Numbered from the stretch's first letter, positions 7,866 to 17,789 are shown. The stretch is DNA of 64,000 bases from Pseudoalteromonas sp. DL-6 (GCF_004328665.1 NZ_CP019770.1:2604001-2668000); one strand, 5' to 3'. Numbers and translations: made by a program. Notes: a model not told the origin generated them from the sequence alone.

Positions 7866-8570
7866 TTAAGCTGGTTTTAATGTGGCTTTACGCTCATTAT
7901 AAAATGCAATTAAATCATCTACGGTGCTTTGACAGTATTCACGAATACCCGATACCACCATGTGTTTTTCACCAAAACCCACCTTTTCGCCGTTTTCTAA
8001 TAAATTAAAGCGCAAGGTTATTTTGCCGCGTTTACCAGCGTATTCAAAGCTTGGCTCTGCAAACTCAAGGGTCGGTGATTTAATATCAATGTTATTAAGA
8101 TTAATTATCATTGATTCATAAATAATCATAGGCCGCGCAGGATTTATCATTACCTCTTGCTTGCCCATTAAAGGAATAATTACATGCGGGAACGCAGCAC
8201 CTGAAAACTCAACATAATTTTTTATTAAACTGTTTGTAAGTGTTGGGCATTTACTGGTTTTACCGTCGCGTTTAACCTTTAAAATTACTTTTTCGCCATG
8301 GTTTACATCAAACTCTTCTCCAGGTTGTTCTGGAAAATTTAGCTTGGTATTTTCATCAACCATACCGGCAAAGGTAAACTCCATTCGCTCACTAATGCCA
8401 TAGCGGTCTAACACTAGAGAAAAAAGTAAGTCTCCTGGTGCGCAAAACTTTTTAGCGTCTTTATCATGAAGCGGGTTGTAGTCGTCGGCTACACATTTAG
8501 CAAAGCGACAACCTTGCTCACGAGAAATTAAAACATAATCAGCATGCTGCTGATAGTAAGGACTTAACAT
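7866..8570 (-). CDS. DUF3581 family protein
   Basis: A 234-residue cytoplasmic protein matching the DUF3581 family of gammaproteobacteria. The segment ADDYNPLHDKDAKKF near residue 30 resembles the active-site region of MaoC-like hotdog-fold dehydratases and thioesterases (D-x4-H), so a hotdog-fold acyl-binding role is possible. No signal peptide or membrane segment is seen. It is a single gene with its own terminator. The function is unknown. Confidence 0.8.
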   Translation of the reverse strand: MLSPYYQQHADYVLISREQGCRFAKCVADDYNPLHDKDAKKFCAPGDLLFSLVLDRYGISERMEFTFAGMVDENTKLNFPEQPGEEFDVNHGEKVILKVKRDGKTSKCPTLTNSLIKNYVEFSGAAFPHVIIPLMGKQEVMINPARPMIIYESMIINLNNIDIKSPTLEFAEPSFEYAGKRGKITLRFNLLENGEKVGFGEKHMVVSGIREYCQSTVDDLIAFYNERKATLKPA

Positions 8571-8726
8571 AGTGTGTTCACTGCTTAAACTGCTTATAAC
8601 CTAGCTATACTACCAGAAAAAAAATCTTGAGAGGTCGAATCTGTTTAATAAAGGCGAAAAATGATAATTTGCAACTCGCTAATTAACTAAGTAAATTAGG
8701 CAAATACGAGTTTAAGGGATTAACTA

Positions 8727-9122
8727 ATGAAGTATTTTTCTTTATTAATATGCGCGGTTTCATTATTAACTGGCTGTAATAACATTACTTACACAACCAA
8801 TATCGACGACGAGGTTTTATCAGAACACGTTTCAAGCCACACTAAAAAACGTGGTCTAGAGCAGTTTTACAGTGTTCAGGACGCTCTCGATAGAGGTGCA
8901 AGCCCTCTTGGTGGAATAAAAGGCGAAAGCTGCGATGTATCAGATGATACGCGAACATCCTCAATTAGCTATAACCGTTTGAAATCACAAGCTATAGAAT
9001 CCCTTAAAAACGATGTGCTTTATTTAGGTGGCAATGCATTTACACTGGAGCAATGCCAATCAGTATCCCGCTACAATTGTGATTTAGCCGTTACTTGTAC
9101 CGGACAAGCCTATAATTATTAA
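8727..9122 (+). CDS. RcsF-like outer-membrane lipoprotein
   Basis: A 131-residue protein with a lipoprotein signal ending in LLTGC (Cys17). The C-terminal half (residues about 70-130) follows the RcsF pattern: a GESC segment, a helix with regularly placed basic residues, then LEQC, YNC and VTCTGQAYN. This gives four cysteines in the spacing order of RcsF, where they form two disulfides. RcsF senses envelope stress and signals to the Rcs phosphorelay. No rcs partner genes lie nearby, so the signalling role is inferred from the fold only. A good start context (AAGGGATTAACT before ATG) supports the start. Confidence 0.6.
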   Translation: MKYFSLLICAVSLLTGCNNITYTTNIDDEVLSEHVSSHTKKRGLEQFYSVQDALDRGASPLGGIKGESCDVSDDTRTSSISYNRLKSQAIESLKNDVLYLGGNAFTLEQCQSVSRYNCDLAVTCTGQAYNY

Positions 9123-9158
9123 TAGCTCAAAATTATCTAATTGAGACTATAACGCTAT

Positions 9159-10061
9159 GTGATTCGTTTTCTCTCATTTCCTCTATCAAACAACAAGCAG
9201 TATTTGCCAATGACTTTTTACTTTTTAGCTGCCGCTATTTTATGTGTTTTCCCGCAGTGTAAACTCACTGTATTTCGCCAACCATTATGGCAATACTTAT
9301 TGCTGCTAAGTGTTATTAGCGCCTATTATCAAGAATATATAAATTTAAACGCGGTTGCTGTTATAGCTGTTTATGTGGGATTGTTTCACTTTACGCTATT
9401 GGCAACCTCAGCGTTAAAACGTAATGTTCTAACGTCTTTATTTATAACAGCCTCACTCGGGTTGGCCTTACATTGGTTTGCGGGTTTTAATAACCTGCCT
9501 ATTGTTGTTAATGAACAAATCACCAGTAACGCAATTGCATTCACCTTGTATGCTAATTTTGATAAAGCATTAGCGGGTTTAATGCTGGCCGCTTATGTTT
9601 TTGAAAAAAATAAAACGGCAAAGCCAGTAACTATCGGCTACCCTGCTTTAATCATAATTATCACTATTTTAGCGGCGCTCATAACTGCTTTAACGTTAAA
9701 CCTTGTTGAATTTGCGCCAAAAGTACCTGAATTTTGGTTGTTATTTATAGCCATCAACCTACTTTTTACCTGCGTTGCAGAAGAGGCATTATTTAGGGGA
9801 GTGATACAAACTAAGCTTTCAAAACTAATAACCCCGAGCAGGTTTGCATTACTGGCACCGGTGATCAGCACTTGTGTATTCTCACTGGCACACTTTTCAG
9901 CGGGTACTCATTATATGCTTGTGGCGGCCGTTGCAGGTTTTGGTTATGGCTATATTTACTATAAAACTAGCCGATTAGAATGGGCCATTTTATGTCATTG
10001 GCTCGTTAATGTGTTTCACTTTTTCTTATTTACTTACCCTATGCTGGCAACACCATCTTAA
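9159..10061 (+). CDS. CPBP family intramembrane metalloprotease
   Basis: A polytopic membrane protein of up to 300 residues with the three CPBP (Abi/CAAX-like) motifs in order: EEALFRG near residue 207, FSLAHF near 245 and HWLVN near 284. These supply the Glu, His and Asn/His ligands of an intramembrane metalloprotease. Family members cleave prenylated or membrane substrates, and some protect against bacteriocins. The listed start is GTG. An ATG at 9210 (MTFYFLAAA) is an alternative that would remove 17 residues. The gene follows the RcsF-like gene by 36 bp and may be co-transcribed with it. Confidence 0.85.
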   Translation: MIRFLSFPLSNNKQYLPMTFYFLAAAILCVFPQCKLTVFRQPLWQYLLLLSVISAYYQEYINLNAVAVIAVYVGLFHFTLLATSALKRNVLTSLFITASLGLALHWFAGFNNLPIVVNEQITSNAIAFTLYANFDKALAGLMLAAYVFEKNKTAKPVTIGYPALIIIITILAALITALTLNLVEFAPKVPEFWLLFIAINLLFTCVAEEALFRGVIQTKLSKLITPSRFALLAPVISTCVFSLAHFSAGTHYMLVAAVAGFGYGYIYYKTSRLEWAILCHWLVNVFHFFLFTYPMLATPS

Positions 10062-10074
10062 AACTACGGGTACA

Positions 10075-10102
10075 AAAAAGCCGCTTAAATAAAGCGGCTT
10101 TT
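10075..10102. terminator. bidirectional terminator between the CPBP gene and gltX
   Basis: Arms AAAAGCCGCTT and AAGCGGCTTTT (10077-10087, 10092-10102) with A-runs and T-runs on both sides can terminate the CPBP gene on the plus strand and gltX on the minus strand. Confidence 0.85.
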
Positions 10103-10118
10103 GAATCTGTATACGCGA

Positions 10119-11603
10119 TTACGCACTTGGATAATCACGGTATGCGCGTTCTATCTTTTTAGCCTGCTTTTTAGAAATACCTAAATGGGCAAGCGCAACA
10201 CGTAAACGTGCACGCGATAGGTCAGACCCTAAAATCTCCATTGCATCTAATACCGAGGTAGACGATGTTTTGCCGGTAATAGCCACAAATATAGGCTCTA
10301 AGAAATCTTTAATTTTAAGCTCGTGGAAGGTGGCTACTTCTTTTGCAATTGCAAAAATAGCAGGCTTTTCAAAGCTACGTAAGCCTTCTAGCTGCCATAC
10401 AAAAAATTGTAATGCTTGGCGAATAACATCTTCGTCAGCTTTACCGGCTGTTAATAGCGCTGGGTCGTAAGTCGGGATGCCGCCTACAAAGTGCCCTGCT
10501 AAATCAACCATGTCAGAGAGCGTATTAATACGCGTTTTAGCTTCAGGTAAGACTTTAGCCAGCATGTCGCCATTAAATTTCCAGTCAACAAAACGCTGCA
10601 TTAGCTCTGCATCAGTTAAGTTTTCGCGGATCCACATACCGTTTAACCAGCTTAACTTGTCTACGTCGAATACTGGGCCACCAAGCGATACACGCTTCAT
10701 GTCAAAATGTTCAATCATTTCATTAAGGGTGAACTTTTCACGCTCATCAGGCATTGACCAACCCATACGGCCTAAGTAGTTTAGTACCGCTTCTGGTAGG
10801 TAACCCATTTCTTTGTAGTAATTAATAGACGTTGGGTTTTTACGCTTAGACAGTTTTGATTTATCTGGATTACGCAATAATGGTAAGTGACCTAGTACCG
10901 GTGCTTCCCAACCAAAATCTTCATACAGTTTTAATAGCTTAGGCGCTGAGTTTATCCACTCTTCACCACGGAAAATGTGGCTAATTTGCATATGGTGATC
11001 ATCCACCACGTTAGCTAAAAAGTACGTTGGAAAACCATCCGCTTTTAATAGCACTTGCATGTCTACGTTTTCCCACGGGATCTCAATTTCGTCGCGTAGG
11101 TAATCGTTAAACTTAAACGTACCTTCACTTGGGATTTTCATACGAATAACGTAAGGTTTACCCGCTGCTAAGTTTGCTTTAATTTCGTCTTCTGTATGGT
11201 TTAAGCCACGACCATCGTATTTAGGACGCAGACCTTCGGCCATTTGTTCTTCACGCATTTGGTCCAGTTCTTCGCTGGTTGCGAAACAGTAGAATGCTTT
11301 GCCGTCTTCAACTAACTGATGAGCGTATTTTTTATATAAATCACTGCGCTCAGATTGACGGTATGGACCAAACTCACCACCTACATCAGGACCATGATCC
11401 CATTCAAGGCCTAACCAGCGTAAGCTATCCATGATGGCTTGTTCAGATTCAGGTGTGCTGCGAACTTGGTCAGTATCTTCAATACGAAGTACAAATTCAC
11501 CGCCTTGCTGTTTAGCAAAACAGTAGTTAAATAAGGCAATGTAAGCGGTGCCAAGATGCGGGTCACCAGTTGGCGACGGAGCAACACGGGTACGAATTGT
11601 CAT
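10119..11603 (-). CDS. gltX: glutamate--tRNA ligase
   Basis: A class I aminoacyl-tRNA synthetase of 494 residues from the chosen ATG. It has the HIGH-type motif PHLG (residues 15-18, within [13 protein letters not shown]) and the KMSKS-type motif KLSKRK near residue 245. It charges tRNA-Glu. The open frame extends 14 codons further upstream to 11645, but homologues begin at [13 protein letters not shown], so 11603 is chosen. The glutaredoxin-like gene ends 50 bp upstream and may be in the same transcription unit. The shorter paralogue gluQ is also in this window at 41.5 kb. Confidence 0.96.
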   Translation of the reverse strand: MTIRTRVAPSPTGDPHLGTAYIALFNYCFAKQQGGEFVLRIEDTDQVRSTPESEQAIMDSLRWLGLEWDHGPDVGGEFGPYRQSERSDLYKKYAHQLVEDGKAFYCFATSEELDQMREEQMAEGLRPKYDGRGLNHTEDEIKANLAAGKPYVIRMKIPSEGTFKFNDYLRDEIEIPWENVDMQVLLKADGFPTYFLANVVDDHHMQISHIFRGEEWINSAPKLLKLYEDFGWEAPVLGHLPLLRNPDKSKLSKRKNPTSINYYKEMGYLPEAVLNYLGRMGWSMPDEREKFTLNEMIEHFDMKRVSLGGPVFDVDKLSWLNGMWIRENLTDAELMQRFVDWKFNGDMLAKVLPEAKTRINTLSDMVDLAGHFVGGIPTYDPALLTAGKADEDVIRQALQFFVWQLEGLRSFEKPAIFAIAKEVATFHELKIKDFLEPIFVAITGKTSSTSVLDAMEILGSDLSRARLRVALAHLGISKKQAKKIERAYRDYPSA

Positions 11604-11653
11604 GGTAATGTCTCTTTTAATAAGTGAGATGGTATGAAATACCAATAAATATT

Positions 11654-12019
11654 TTAAGCGGCTACTTTGTTTAAGTAAGCAATAATATCGTTTGATTCAT
11701 AAAGCCATTTAACTTGGCCATCTTGCTCAATACGTAAACAAGGTACTTTAACTTTTCCGCCTTGCTCTAATAGCTCTTGGCGGTATTGCTCATCATTTTT
11801 TGCATCGCGTGTTTCAATTTTTAAGCCTTCACGCTTAATTGAACGGCGCACTTTTACACAAAAAGGGCATGCTTTGAATTGATAGAGCTTAAATTGTGCG
11901 GTTTGCTGATCAAGCTTAGTTTGCTCTTGCAGATCACGTTTTTTGCTACGCGGCGTAAAAACAAAATTAAAAAATAAGATGATACAACCTAAAACCCAGC
12001 GAACTAATTTCATCTTCAA
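11654..12019 (-). CDS. membrane-anchored glutaredoxin-like protein
   Basis: A 121-residue protein: one N-terminal hydrophobic segment (about residues 6-22), a charged linker, then a thioredoxin-fold domain with the redox motif CPFC in [14 protein letters not shown] and the cis-Pro context VKVPCLRI. This fits a glutaredoxin or GST N-terminal domain tethered to the inner membrane. The fold places the active site on whichever side the C-terminus faces. The linker is basic, suggesting the cytoplasm. It is upstream of gltX on the same strand. Confidence 0.8.
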   Translation of the reverse strand: MKMKLVRWVLGCIILFFNFVFTPRSKKRDLQEQTKLDQQTAQFKLYQFKACPFCVKVRRSIKREGLKIETRDAKNDEQYRQELLEQGGKVKVPCLRIEQDGQVKWLYESNDIIAYLNKVAA

Positions 12020-12057
12020 TACTCTTTACAACAAATTTAAGGTGCAAGATTTTAACA

Positions 12058-12097
12058 CAAAAAAGCGCAACACTATAAGCGGATTATACGTTGCGCT
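12058..12097 (-). terminator. rho-independent terminator of proB
   Basis: Arms AGCGCAAC/GTTGCGCT (12064-12071, 12090-12097) enclose an 18-base loop and are followed on the minus strand by a run of T. It lies just after the proB stop. Confidence 0.75.
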
Positions 12098-12119
12098 ATA
12101 TCGTTAAAAAAGTGCTTAA

Positions 12120-13223
12120 TTACAACACCACCATATCATCTCTGTGTAGCACTTCCACGCCGCTATCGTAATCAAGTAAATGGCTGATTTGATTAGAGTG
12201 TGCGCCTTTTATTTTATCGATTTCAAGATGACTAAAGCGAGTTAACCCGCGTGCAATAATTTGCTCGTTTACATCAATTAAGTTAATTAAATCTCCACGT
12301 TCAAATTCACCTATTGCACGCGTAATGCCTTTAGCAAGTAAACTAGCCCCCTTAGATTGCAATGCATGCACCGCACCGGCATCAATTAAAATTTGGCCAC
12401 TACTTTTAGGCCCTGCCAATAACCATTTTTTTCGGCCATCTTTAGGCGCGGTAAGTTTTAAAAAACGGGTGCCTGGCAGTTGTTCGCTCATGCATTTTAA
12501 AATCACGTTTTCATCAGCGCCTTTGGCAATAATCACCTCAACCCCAGCTCTTCTGGCAATATCTGCTGCCTGTAGTTTGGTTGCCATACCCCCTGTGCCT
12601 AGGTTTGTACCGCTGCCACCCGCAAGTTGGCGTAACTCATCATTAATATGAGTAACTTCGTCAATCAAGGTGGCGTTAATGTCGGTGCGGGGATCGCTGG
12701 TAAATAACCCTTGTTGGTCGGTCAGTAGCAGTAACTTGTCGGCATTGGCTAAAATAGCCACCAATGCCGACAAGTTATCGTTGTCACCTACTTTTATTTC
12801 GCTAGTAGCAACTGCGTCATTTTCATTAATGATCGGCACTACATCATAATTTAATAAGGCATTGAGGGTATCGCGGGCATTTAAATAACGCTCTCTGTCG
12901 TCAACATCCGCGCGCGTTAGTAGCATTTGCCCGACGTTAACGCCATATAACGCAAATAAACTTTGCCAAATATGAATGAGTTGCCCCTGTCCAATGGCGG
13001 CCAACATTTGTTTGTCTATTAATGTGCGCCCACAGGGTTTTAATAGCTGTTCGCGACCTGCGGCAACCGCACCGCTTGATACCAAAATAACGTGATGACC
13101 TTGCTTTTTTAGCTCACAGCATTGGCGAACAAGTTCCACCATATGTGCTTTGTCTAACTTATCGGTACCGCCAGTGAGTACGCTTGTACCTAGCTTTACA
13201 ACTACGACCTGATCCCTTTGCAT
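12120..13223 (-). CDS. proB: glutamate 5-kinase
   Basis: From the ATG at 13223 the protein has 367 residues, the same length as E. coli ProB. It consists of an amino-acid-kinase domain ([13 protein letters not shown] at the start; the INENDAVA and [12 protein letters not shown] motifs) followed by a C-terminal PUA domain from about residue 275. It phosphorylates glutamate in the first step of proline synthesis. The frame continues six codons to a TTG at 13241, which is less likely. proA, the usual partner, is not adjacent. The EamA gene is divergent on the other side. Confidence 0.95.
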   Translation of the reverse strand: MQRDQVVVVKLGTSVLTGGTDKLDKAHMVELVRQCCELKKQGHHVILVSSGAVAAGREQLLKPCGRTLIDKQMLAAIGQGQLIHIWQSLFALYGVNVGQMLLTRADVDDRERYLNARDTLNALLNYDVVPIINENDAVATSEIKVGDNDNLSALVAILANADKLLLLTDQQGLFTSDPRTDINATLIDEVTHINDELRQLAGGSGTNLGTGGMATKLQAADIARRAGVEVIIAKGADENVILKCMSEQLPGTRFLKLTAPKDGRKKWLLAGPKSSGQILIDAGAVHALQSKGASLLAKGITRAIGEFERGDLINLIDVNEQIIARGLTRFSHLEIDKIKGAHSNQISHLLDYDSGVEVLHRDDMVVL

Positions 13224-13312
13224 GTTTTTTACTTTGCGCAATAAATGATGAATTTATTTATACCAGTTCGGTATTTTTGAACAAGTAAAAAATATTCAAT
13301 CACCCCCTCTGC

Positions 13313-14314
13313 GTGCTAGGATCGCACTATATTCAACCGTTTAAATTACGCCTTATGCCTGCCAGTTTATGTTTAATTATTGCCACCTTTTTGTGGGGTA
13401 GCTCCTTTATTGCACTTAAATACGCGATTGCGATTTATGACCCTGCCTTGGTGATATTTTTACGTATGCTCACCACTTTACTGATTTCGTTATGTTTATG
13501 GCGTTACGTAATTCGCTTTGAATATTTAAAAGGCGATTGGAAGTACTTATTAGGCATGTCGCTGGCAGAGCCTTGCTTGTACTTTTTATTTGAAGGCCAC
13601 GCAATGGAATATACCTCAGCGTCTCAAGCGGGGGTGATTGTTTCTTGTTTACCCATTATTGTGGCATTTTTAGCGTTTTTCATGCTCAAAGAGCATATTA
13701 GTAAAGCTATTGTGGTGGGTTTTACGCTGTGTATTGGCGGCAGTATTTTACTGACCTTGCTCTCACCGAGTTCAAGCCAAGCCCCAAACCCATTACTGGG
13801 GAATTTTTTAGAATTAATGGCCATGGTGTGCGCGGCATTTTATACCGTGTGTATAAAACATTTAGCTAACCGTTATTCCCCACTCACATTGATTGCTCTG
13901 CAAGGCGTGAGTGGTAGTTTGTTTTTTGCTCCGTTTTTACTGTTTATTGACCTACCCAGTGAAAACCAACACGATTTAACCGCACTAATGAGCATTTTGT
14001 ACTTAGGCTCTTGTGTTACTTTGGGTGGGTACGGCATGTACAACTATGCGATTAGTAAAGTGTCGGTATTAACCGCCGCGGCTTATTCTAATTTAATCCC
14101 TATTTTCACTTTAATTTTGTCAGCCATTATCCTCAACGAAGTACTAACTCTTGGCCAGTGGATCAGCATATTTGTGGTGTTTATAGGCGTAATGATTAGC
14201 CAACGCCATCAAGAACTAGTGGTCGATATTCCTAACTCAACTTCGGGTGAGAATATTTCTGCCGACACTAACCATCTTAAATCGGTACCCGAGGCCAGTG
14301 AATCAAAAGGGTAA
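13313..14314 (+). CDS. EamA/DMT superfamily transporter
   Basis: An integral membrane protein of up to 333 residues with about ten predicted helices arranged as two EamA repeats (FLWGSSFIALKYAI near the start; CAAFYTVCIKHLANRYSP opening the second half). Members export amino acids or metabolites. The listed start is GTG. An ATG at 13355 (MPASLCLIIATF) is probably the true one, since the first helix starts there. The last 106 bp overlap the 3' end of the convergent sortase gene, and the C-terminal tail after the last helix is hydrophilic and low in conservation. Confidence 0.85.
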   Translation: MLGSHYIQPFKLRLMPASLCLIIATFLWGSSFIALKYAIAIYDPALVIFLRMLTTLLISLCLWRYVIRFEYLKGDWKYLLGMSLAEPCLYFLFEGHAMEYTSASQAGVIVSCLPIIVAFLAFFMLKEHISKAIVVGFTLCIGGSILLTLLSPSSSQAPNPLLGNFLELMAMVCAAFYTVCIKHLANRYSPLTLIALQGVSGSLFFAPFLLFIDLPSENQHDLTALMSILYLGSCVTLGGYGMYNYAISKVSVLTAAAYSNLIPIFTLILSAIILNEVLTLGQWISIFVVFIGVMISQRHQELVVDIPNSTSGENISADTNHLKSVPEASESKG

Positions 14315-14814
14315 CAGGTTAATAAATACAACCCTGATTGCTGCAAAAAATCGGTGTTGTACTGATTAATTACCTCAACATGTGTTACTGAATAATGCTG
14401 CACTTGGCCATTTTTAAGTTGTAGAGAAAATTGCTCCCCCACTTTAGCGTTTTTTAAAAACGCAAAGTGGGTATCGTTGTGGCCAGCAATAAGTGCTCCT
14501 TGCGAATTACCAAAATCAGCCCCACCTAAATCCCCTGCTGGTAAAAAGTGGCTCGGCGCAAACGCTAAATTTCTACCACTTGCACCATCAAGCACGGTTA
14601 GTCGCTTATTATGCTTTGGCCATATTATTTGTGCTACGGGGTAACTATCAGCATAAAACCACGGCTTAATTTTTTTATTGGGCGATTTAAGGGTCGTTTG
14701 CCAAGCTTGCTCTATTAACACTTGTGCAAGCCACGCCTTTGCCTGCATGTATACACCATGGCCAAACAAGCTCAGCCCTAAGGCAAGTAAACCTATGCTT
14801 AGCCACTTTTTCAT
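14209..14814 (-). CDS. class GN sortase (dedicated marine proteobacterial sortase)
   Basis: A 201-residue transpeptidase with an N-terminal membrane anchor (residues about 4-22) and the sortase catalytic triad: His in AGHNDTHF (near residue 110), Cys in LLTCYPF (near 167) and Arg in TDLRWLV (near 181). Class GN sortases occur in Gram-negative bacteria, usually with a single target. Its ATG overlaps the TGA of the target gene (ATGA), so the two are translationally coupled. The 3' end overlaps the convergent EamA gene by 106 bp. Confidence 0.9.
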   Translation of the reverse strand: MKKWLSIGLLALGLSLFGHGVYMQAKAWLAQVLIEQAWQTTLKSPNKKIKPWFYADSYPVAQIIWPKHNKRLTVLDGASGRNLAFAPSHFLPAGDLGGADFGNSQGALIAGHNDTHFAFLKNAKVGEQFSLQLKNGQVQHYSVTHVEVINQYNTDFLQQSGLYLLTCYPFDSLASGTDLRWLVSAEIFSPEVELGISTTSS

Positions 14815-16811
14815 TTACAGCGCCTTACTAACAACAGACCACCTAGAAGTAGTAATGCTCCAAACACAATATGTATTTTGCTTTGCCCATCAGTTTGCGG
14901 CAAGCGCATACTCATTCCTTGTGGCATAGTATTAGCCACTTGTGTGCTTTGTTTAGCAACTTCTTTAATAGTGGTCTCTTCTATGGCAATAAACGCAGTA
15001 AATGGGCTAAGTAATTGATGCTCAAGCGCGAGCTGCTGCACTTGCTGTTTTACAACACTTTGTTGGTTGTATAACAATAACGACTTTATTTTTTGACGTG
15101 CCCAAAGCTTATCAATTCCCGTGGCTTTTGAACTTGCTTGCGGATTAAGCTTAACCTTAAACTCCCCATGCGCCGTTTGCCCCGTAAAAGTAATTGCATC
15201 GGTATTGTCTAATTTAATGGCCACCATAATGGGCTCAGCAAAATATAGGTCCGGCAAAGGTGAGGGCCAAAAATCTAAGCTCTCTCCATTTTTATTTGTT
15301 AACGCTAAATTAGTCATCGCCGGGTGAGCAAGTTTATCAAACAACTGCTGCATTTTCGGCTGCACATCATGAGCACTGCTTATAAAGGTGTAAGTTCCCT
15401 TGCCTATATCAGCGGCACGACGCATAAAATAACGGTTAGGCGCACTACCAATGCCCACAGTAAATAAACGGCTATCACCTAAGGTATACGCAATATGTTT
15501 AAATAACTGATCTTCGTTACTTACGCTACCATCGGTTAAAAATACAACTTGGCGTACAAACCCTTCAAACTGCGTACCATCGAGTACTGCATCAAGTGCG
15601 CCTTTTATTTCAGTTCCGCCATCGGCTTGTAAGTTATAAATAAAACGCTCTGCGCGACGTAAATTAAAGTCACTGGCAATTAATGGGGTTTCACTCATGG
15701 CTGCAACCTCATTATTAAAACTGACAATATTGAAGCTATCATCACTATCTAATAATGATAATGCGTAAAACAGCGCTTTTTTAGCTTGTTCAATAGACTG
15801 CCCATGCATAGATCCCGAGGTATCAACTACAAACACCATTTCACGCGGTAAACGCTGAGATTGAGTAAAGCTATCGCTTGGCGGCATTAGCATTGCTAAC
15901 GCATACTGCTCACCATTTTGTGCTTGCTGAGTAAAAAGTGCAGCTTGCGCTTGCGCTATTTGTAGTGGCTTAAACTCAAGTACAAAGTCTCTATTTATGG
16001 CTTGCTGTGGTTTTAGCACAATGCTGTATTGCCCAAATGCAGGGTTTTCAATATTAACTTGATGGTACTTAGCGTTTATATCAACCAATTCTAAGCCTAT
16101 ATCCATGTTAATTGTTAAGCTTAAATCGCTGGCATTTGTCGCCTCATTGGTTTGTTTTGTGTAAACAGGGCTTAACCAACCCTGTGGAGTGAACGAAGGT
16201 GCATTAGCGCTTTTTATCGCATGTGTATCTTGTTCATCGTTAACTTCCCCTGTTATTGCATGATAGCGTGGCGTAATTGTAGTTGGAAAATGAATCGCAA
16301 AGGTTCCGTGTTGGTAATCAATAATCTCTTGATACTCAAGCGTTATAACTATTTCTTCTCCTGGCCCTACATTTGCCACATTTGTAATAAACATATTTGC
16401 ACGCTGCTGTCGCAGCAATGAAGCTTGTTTGCCTGCTTTTTTGGCAGCTTGGTACTGTTTTTCAGCTTGGCGTTTTTTTGCTATTTTACCTTTGATAACT
16501 CGCTCGCCAATGCGCATGGTCATTGCTTGCACGGCGCTTTCATCGGGTAAAGGAAATACATAACGTGCATTTACGGCAAAAGGGTTTTCATTTATGTAGT
16601 GCTGCGTTACTACAACATGATTAATTAGCCCTGTTAGGGTCATTTTTGCATCGCTTTTTAAAATAACCCCAGGGTTAACCGCCACTCCTTGGCTATCAAA
16701 CAAAGATAGTTTTGGCGACTGTGCATGGCTTTTAAAGCTGGCCAAAAGCACGATAATAATAAAAATAAAAAGGCTTACCTTGGTAAGCACTTTGGTGGGT
16801 TTACTCAACAT
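14811..16811 (-). CDS. sortase target protein with VIT and von Willebrand A domains
   Basis: A 666-residue exported protein. A hydrophobic signal (about residues 10-30) is followed by a VIT domain (about 35-165) and a VWA domain (about 325-500) with a MIDAS motif VDTSGSMHG. The C-terminus is a sortase signal: LPQTD at about 637-641, a hydrophobic stretch and the basic tail RRCK. This matches the marine proteobacterial sortase target family. The sortase encoded next would cut in LPQTD and attach the protein to an unknown envelope acceptor. It is first in the operon with the sortase, 26 bp after pdsO. Confidence 0.92.
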   Translation of the reverse strand: MLSKPTKVLTKVSLFIFIIIVLLASFKSHAQSPKLSLFDSQGVAVNPGVILKSDAKMTLTGLINHVVVTQHYINENPFAVNARYVFPLPDESAVQAMTMRIGERVIKGKIAKKRQAEKQYQAAKKAGKQASLLRQQRANMFITNVANVGPGEEIVITLEYQEIIDYQHGTFAIHFPTTITPRYHAITGEVNDEQDTHAIKSANAPSFTPQGWLSPVYTKQTNEATNASDLSLTINMDIGLELVDINAKYHQVNIENPAFGQYSIVLKPQQAINRDFVLEFKPLQIAQAQAALFTQQAQNGEQYALAMLMPPSDSFTQSQRLPREMVFVVDTSGSMHGQSIEQAKKALFYALSLLDSDDSFNIVSFNNEVAAMSETPLIASDFNLRRAERFIYNLQADGGTEIKGALDAVLDGTQFEGFVRQVVFLTDGSVSNEDQLFKHIAYTLGDSRLFTVGIGSAPNRYFMRRAADIGKGTYTFISSAHDVQPKMQQLFDKLAHPAMTNLALTNKNGESLDFWPSPLPDLYFAEPIMVAIKLDNTDAITFTGQTAHGEFKVKLNPQASSKATGIDKLWARQKIKSLLLYNQQSVVKQQVQQLALEHQLLSPFTAFIAIEETTIKEVAKQSTQVANTMPQGMSMRLPQTDGQSKIHIVFGALLLLGGLLLVRRCK

Positions 16812-16837
16812 AAATCACTCCATCGAACGCCTTGCGA

Positions 16838-17563
16838 TTAATTGCTTGCTGTTTGATCAGTCGTTTGATTAAGCGCACGGGTAGTGAGAGTAACGCGTCT
16901 GTCAAAAAAGTTATCTTCAAGGGTGTTACTATTTGCTATGCTTTGTTGCTCGCCAAATGCTTGTGCGCTTAAACGTGTATGGCTTACACCTTGTTTAATT
17001 AAGTAACTTTGTACGGCGTTTACTCTGGCTTTTGAAAGTAATAAGTTTGCTTGCTCTGCACCACGCTGATCGGCAAAGCCACTTAAATCGAGCGCGAGTT
17101 GCGGTTGGCTTTTTAATAACGCTACCAATTGATCAAGCTGCTTGGCAAAATGAGGAGCAATATCGCTAGATCCAGTTTTAAATTGCACCGTCATTGCCAA
17201 TAAATTATTAAGCTGCGATTGAGTTAATTGCTCATTTTGTTGCGCCAGCAGTTCAAGTTGCGCCTCTAGGTGACTGTTATGATTAAGTACATGCTGGTAG
17301 TCGTTGGTTTTCTCTGCCATTACAATTAAAGCTTGCTGCTGCTCAGCAATGGTTTGCTCAGCTACCTTGGCATCGCCAATCAAACCACCAGCAAATGCGC
17401 CTACAAACGCGCCGATTGGCCCACCAACAACACCACCAATAATGGCACCAGTGCTCAGGCCAACAATTGTTTCTTTTTTTGCTTCTTTTGATGGGGTATC
17501 CGCAGCAAATACTGGCGTACAAAAAGTGCTAACAAGTGTGAGTGCGATTAATGTTTTCTTCAT
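16838..17563 (-). CDS. pdsO: sortase-system OmpA family protein PdsO
   Basis: A 241-residue exported protein: signal peptide (cleavage after PVFAA), a glycine-zipper region (about residues 35-68, alternating Gly and small residues), a coiled-coil stretch rich in Gln and Glu (about 70-120), then an OmpA-type peptidoglycan-binding domain (about 122-225) with DLSGFADQRGAEQANLLLSKAR. This order is that of the OmpA-like protein of the proteobacterial dedicated sortase system. It likely links the system to the cell wall. It heads the minus-strand operon and is divergent from pdsR. Confidence 0.88.
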   Translation of the reverse strand: MKKTLIALTLVSTFCTPVFAADTPSKEAKKETIVGLSTGAIIGGVVGGPIGAFVGAFAGGLIGDAKVAEQTIAEQQQALIVMAEKTNDYQHVLNHNSHLEAQLELLAQQNEQLTQSQLNNLLAMTVQFKTGSSDIAPHFAKQLDQLVALLKSQPQLALDLSGFADQRGAEQANLLLSKARVNAVQSYLIKQGVSHTRLSAQAFGEQQSIANSNTLEDNFFDRRVTLTTRALNQTTDQTASN

Positions 17564-17658
17564 GATCTATTCCTTACTATTAATAATGGTTGGCAAGCTA
17601 TTGGTTGGCACTTGCGTTGTATTGGTAATTTCAATAGCTGTATTAAAACACCATGAAG

Positions 17659-17723
17659 TGGCAATAAAGGGGAGTAAAAATGGCAAACTGCTGAGCAATT
17701 GTGGCAAAAAAATGGCAATTGTG
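17659..17723. promoter_or_regulatory. TGGCAA repeat cluster in the pdsO-pdsR divergent region
   Basis: Four TGGCAA words occur within 60 bp (near 17659, 17681, 17702 and 17713), two of them inside 9-bp direct repeats GCAATTGTG at 17695-17703 and 17715-17723, spaced 20 bp. The position between divergent operons, one of which encodes a response regulator, suggests a binding site for PdsR. This is inference from layout only. Confidence 0.35.
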
Positions 17724-17789
17724 TTTTTAACCTTACTTAGCGCAAAAACTTCGCTATAGTGCGCCTAAGTCAATATGAGTAATTAAAAA

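Noticed and set aside
17606..17621. Sigma54-like TGGCAC-N5-TTGTA before pdsR
   Set aside because: The word matches, but it lies about 170 bp from the pdsR start, no activator-type palindrome is near, and the last consensus base is wrong. Not enough to call a promoter.
17304..17759. 151-residue plus-strand open frame opposite pdsO
   Set aside because: It is antisense to a well-supported gene, its composition mirrors the glycine-zipper codons, and it has no independent start signal.
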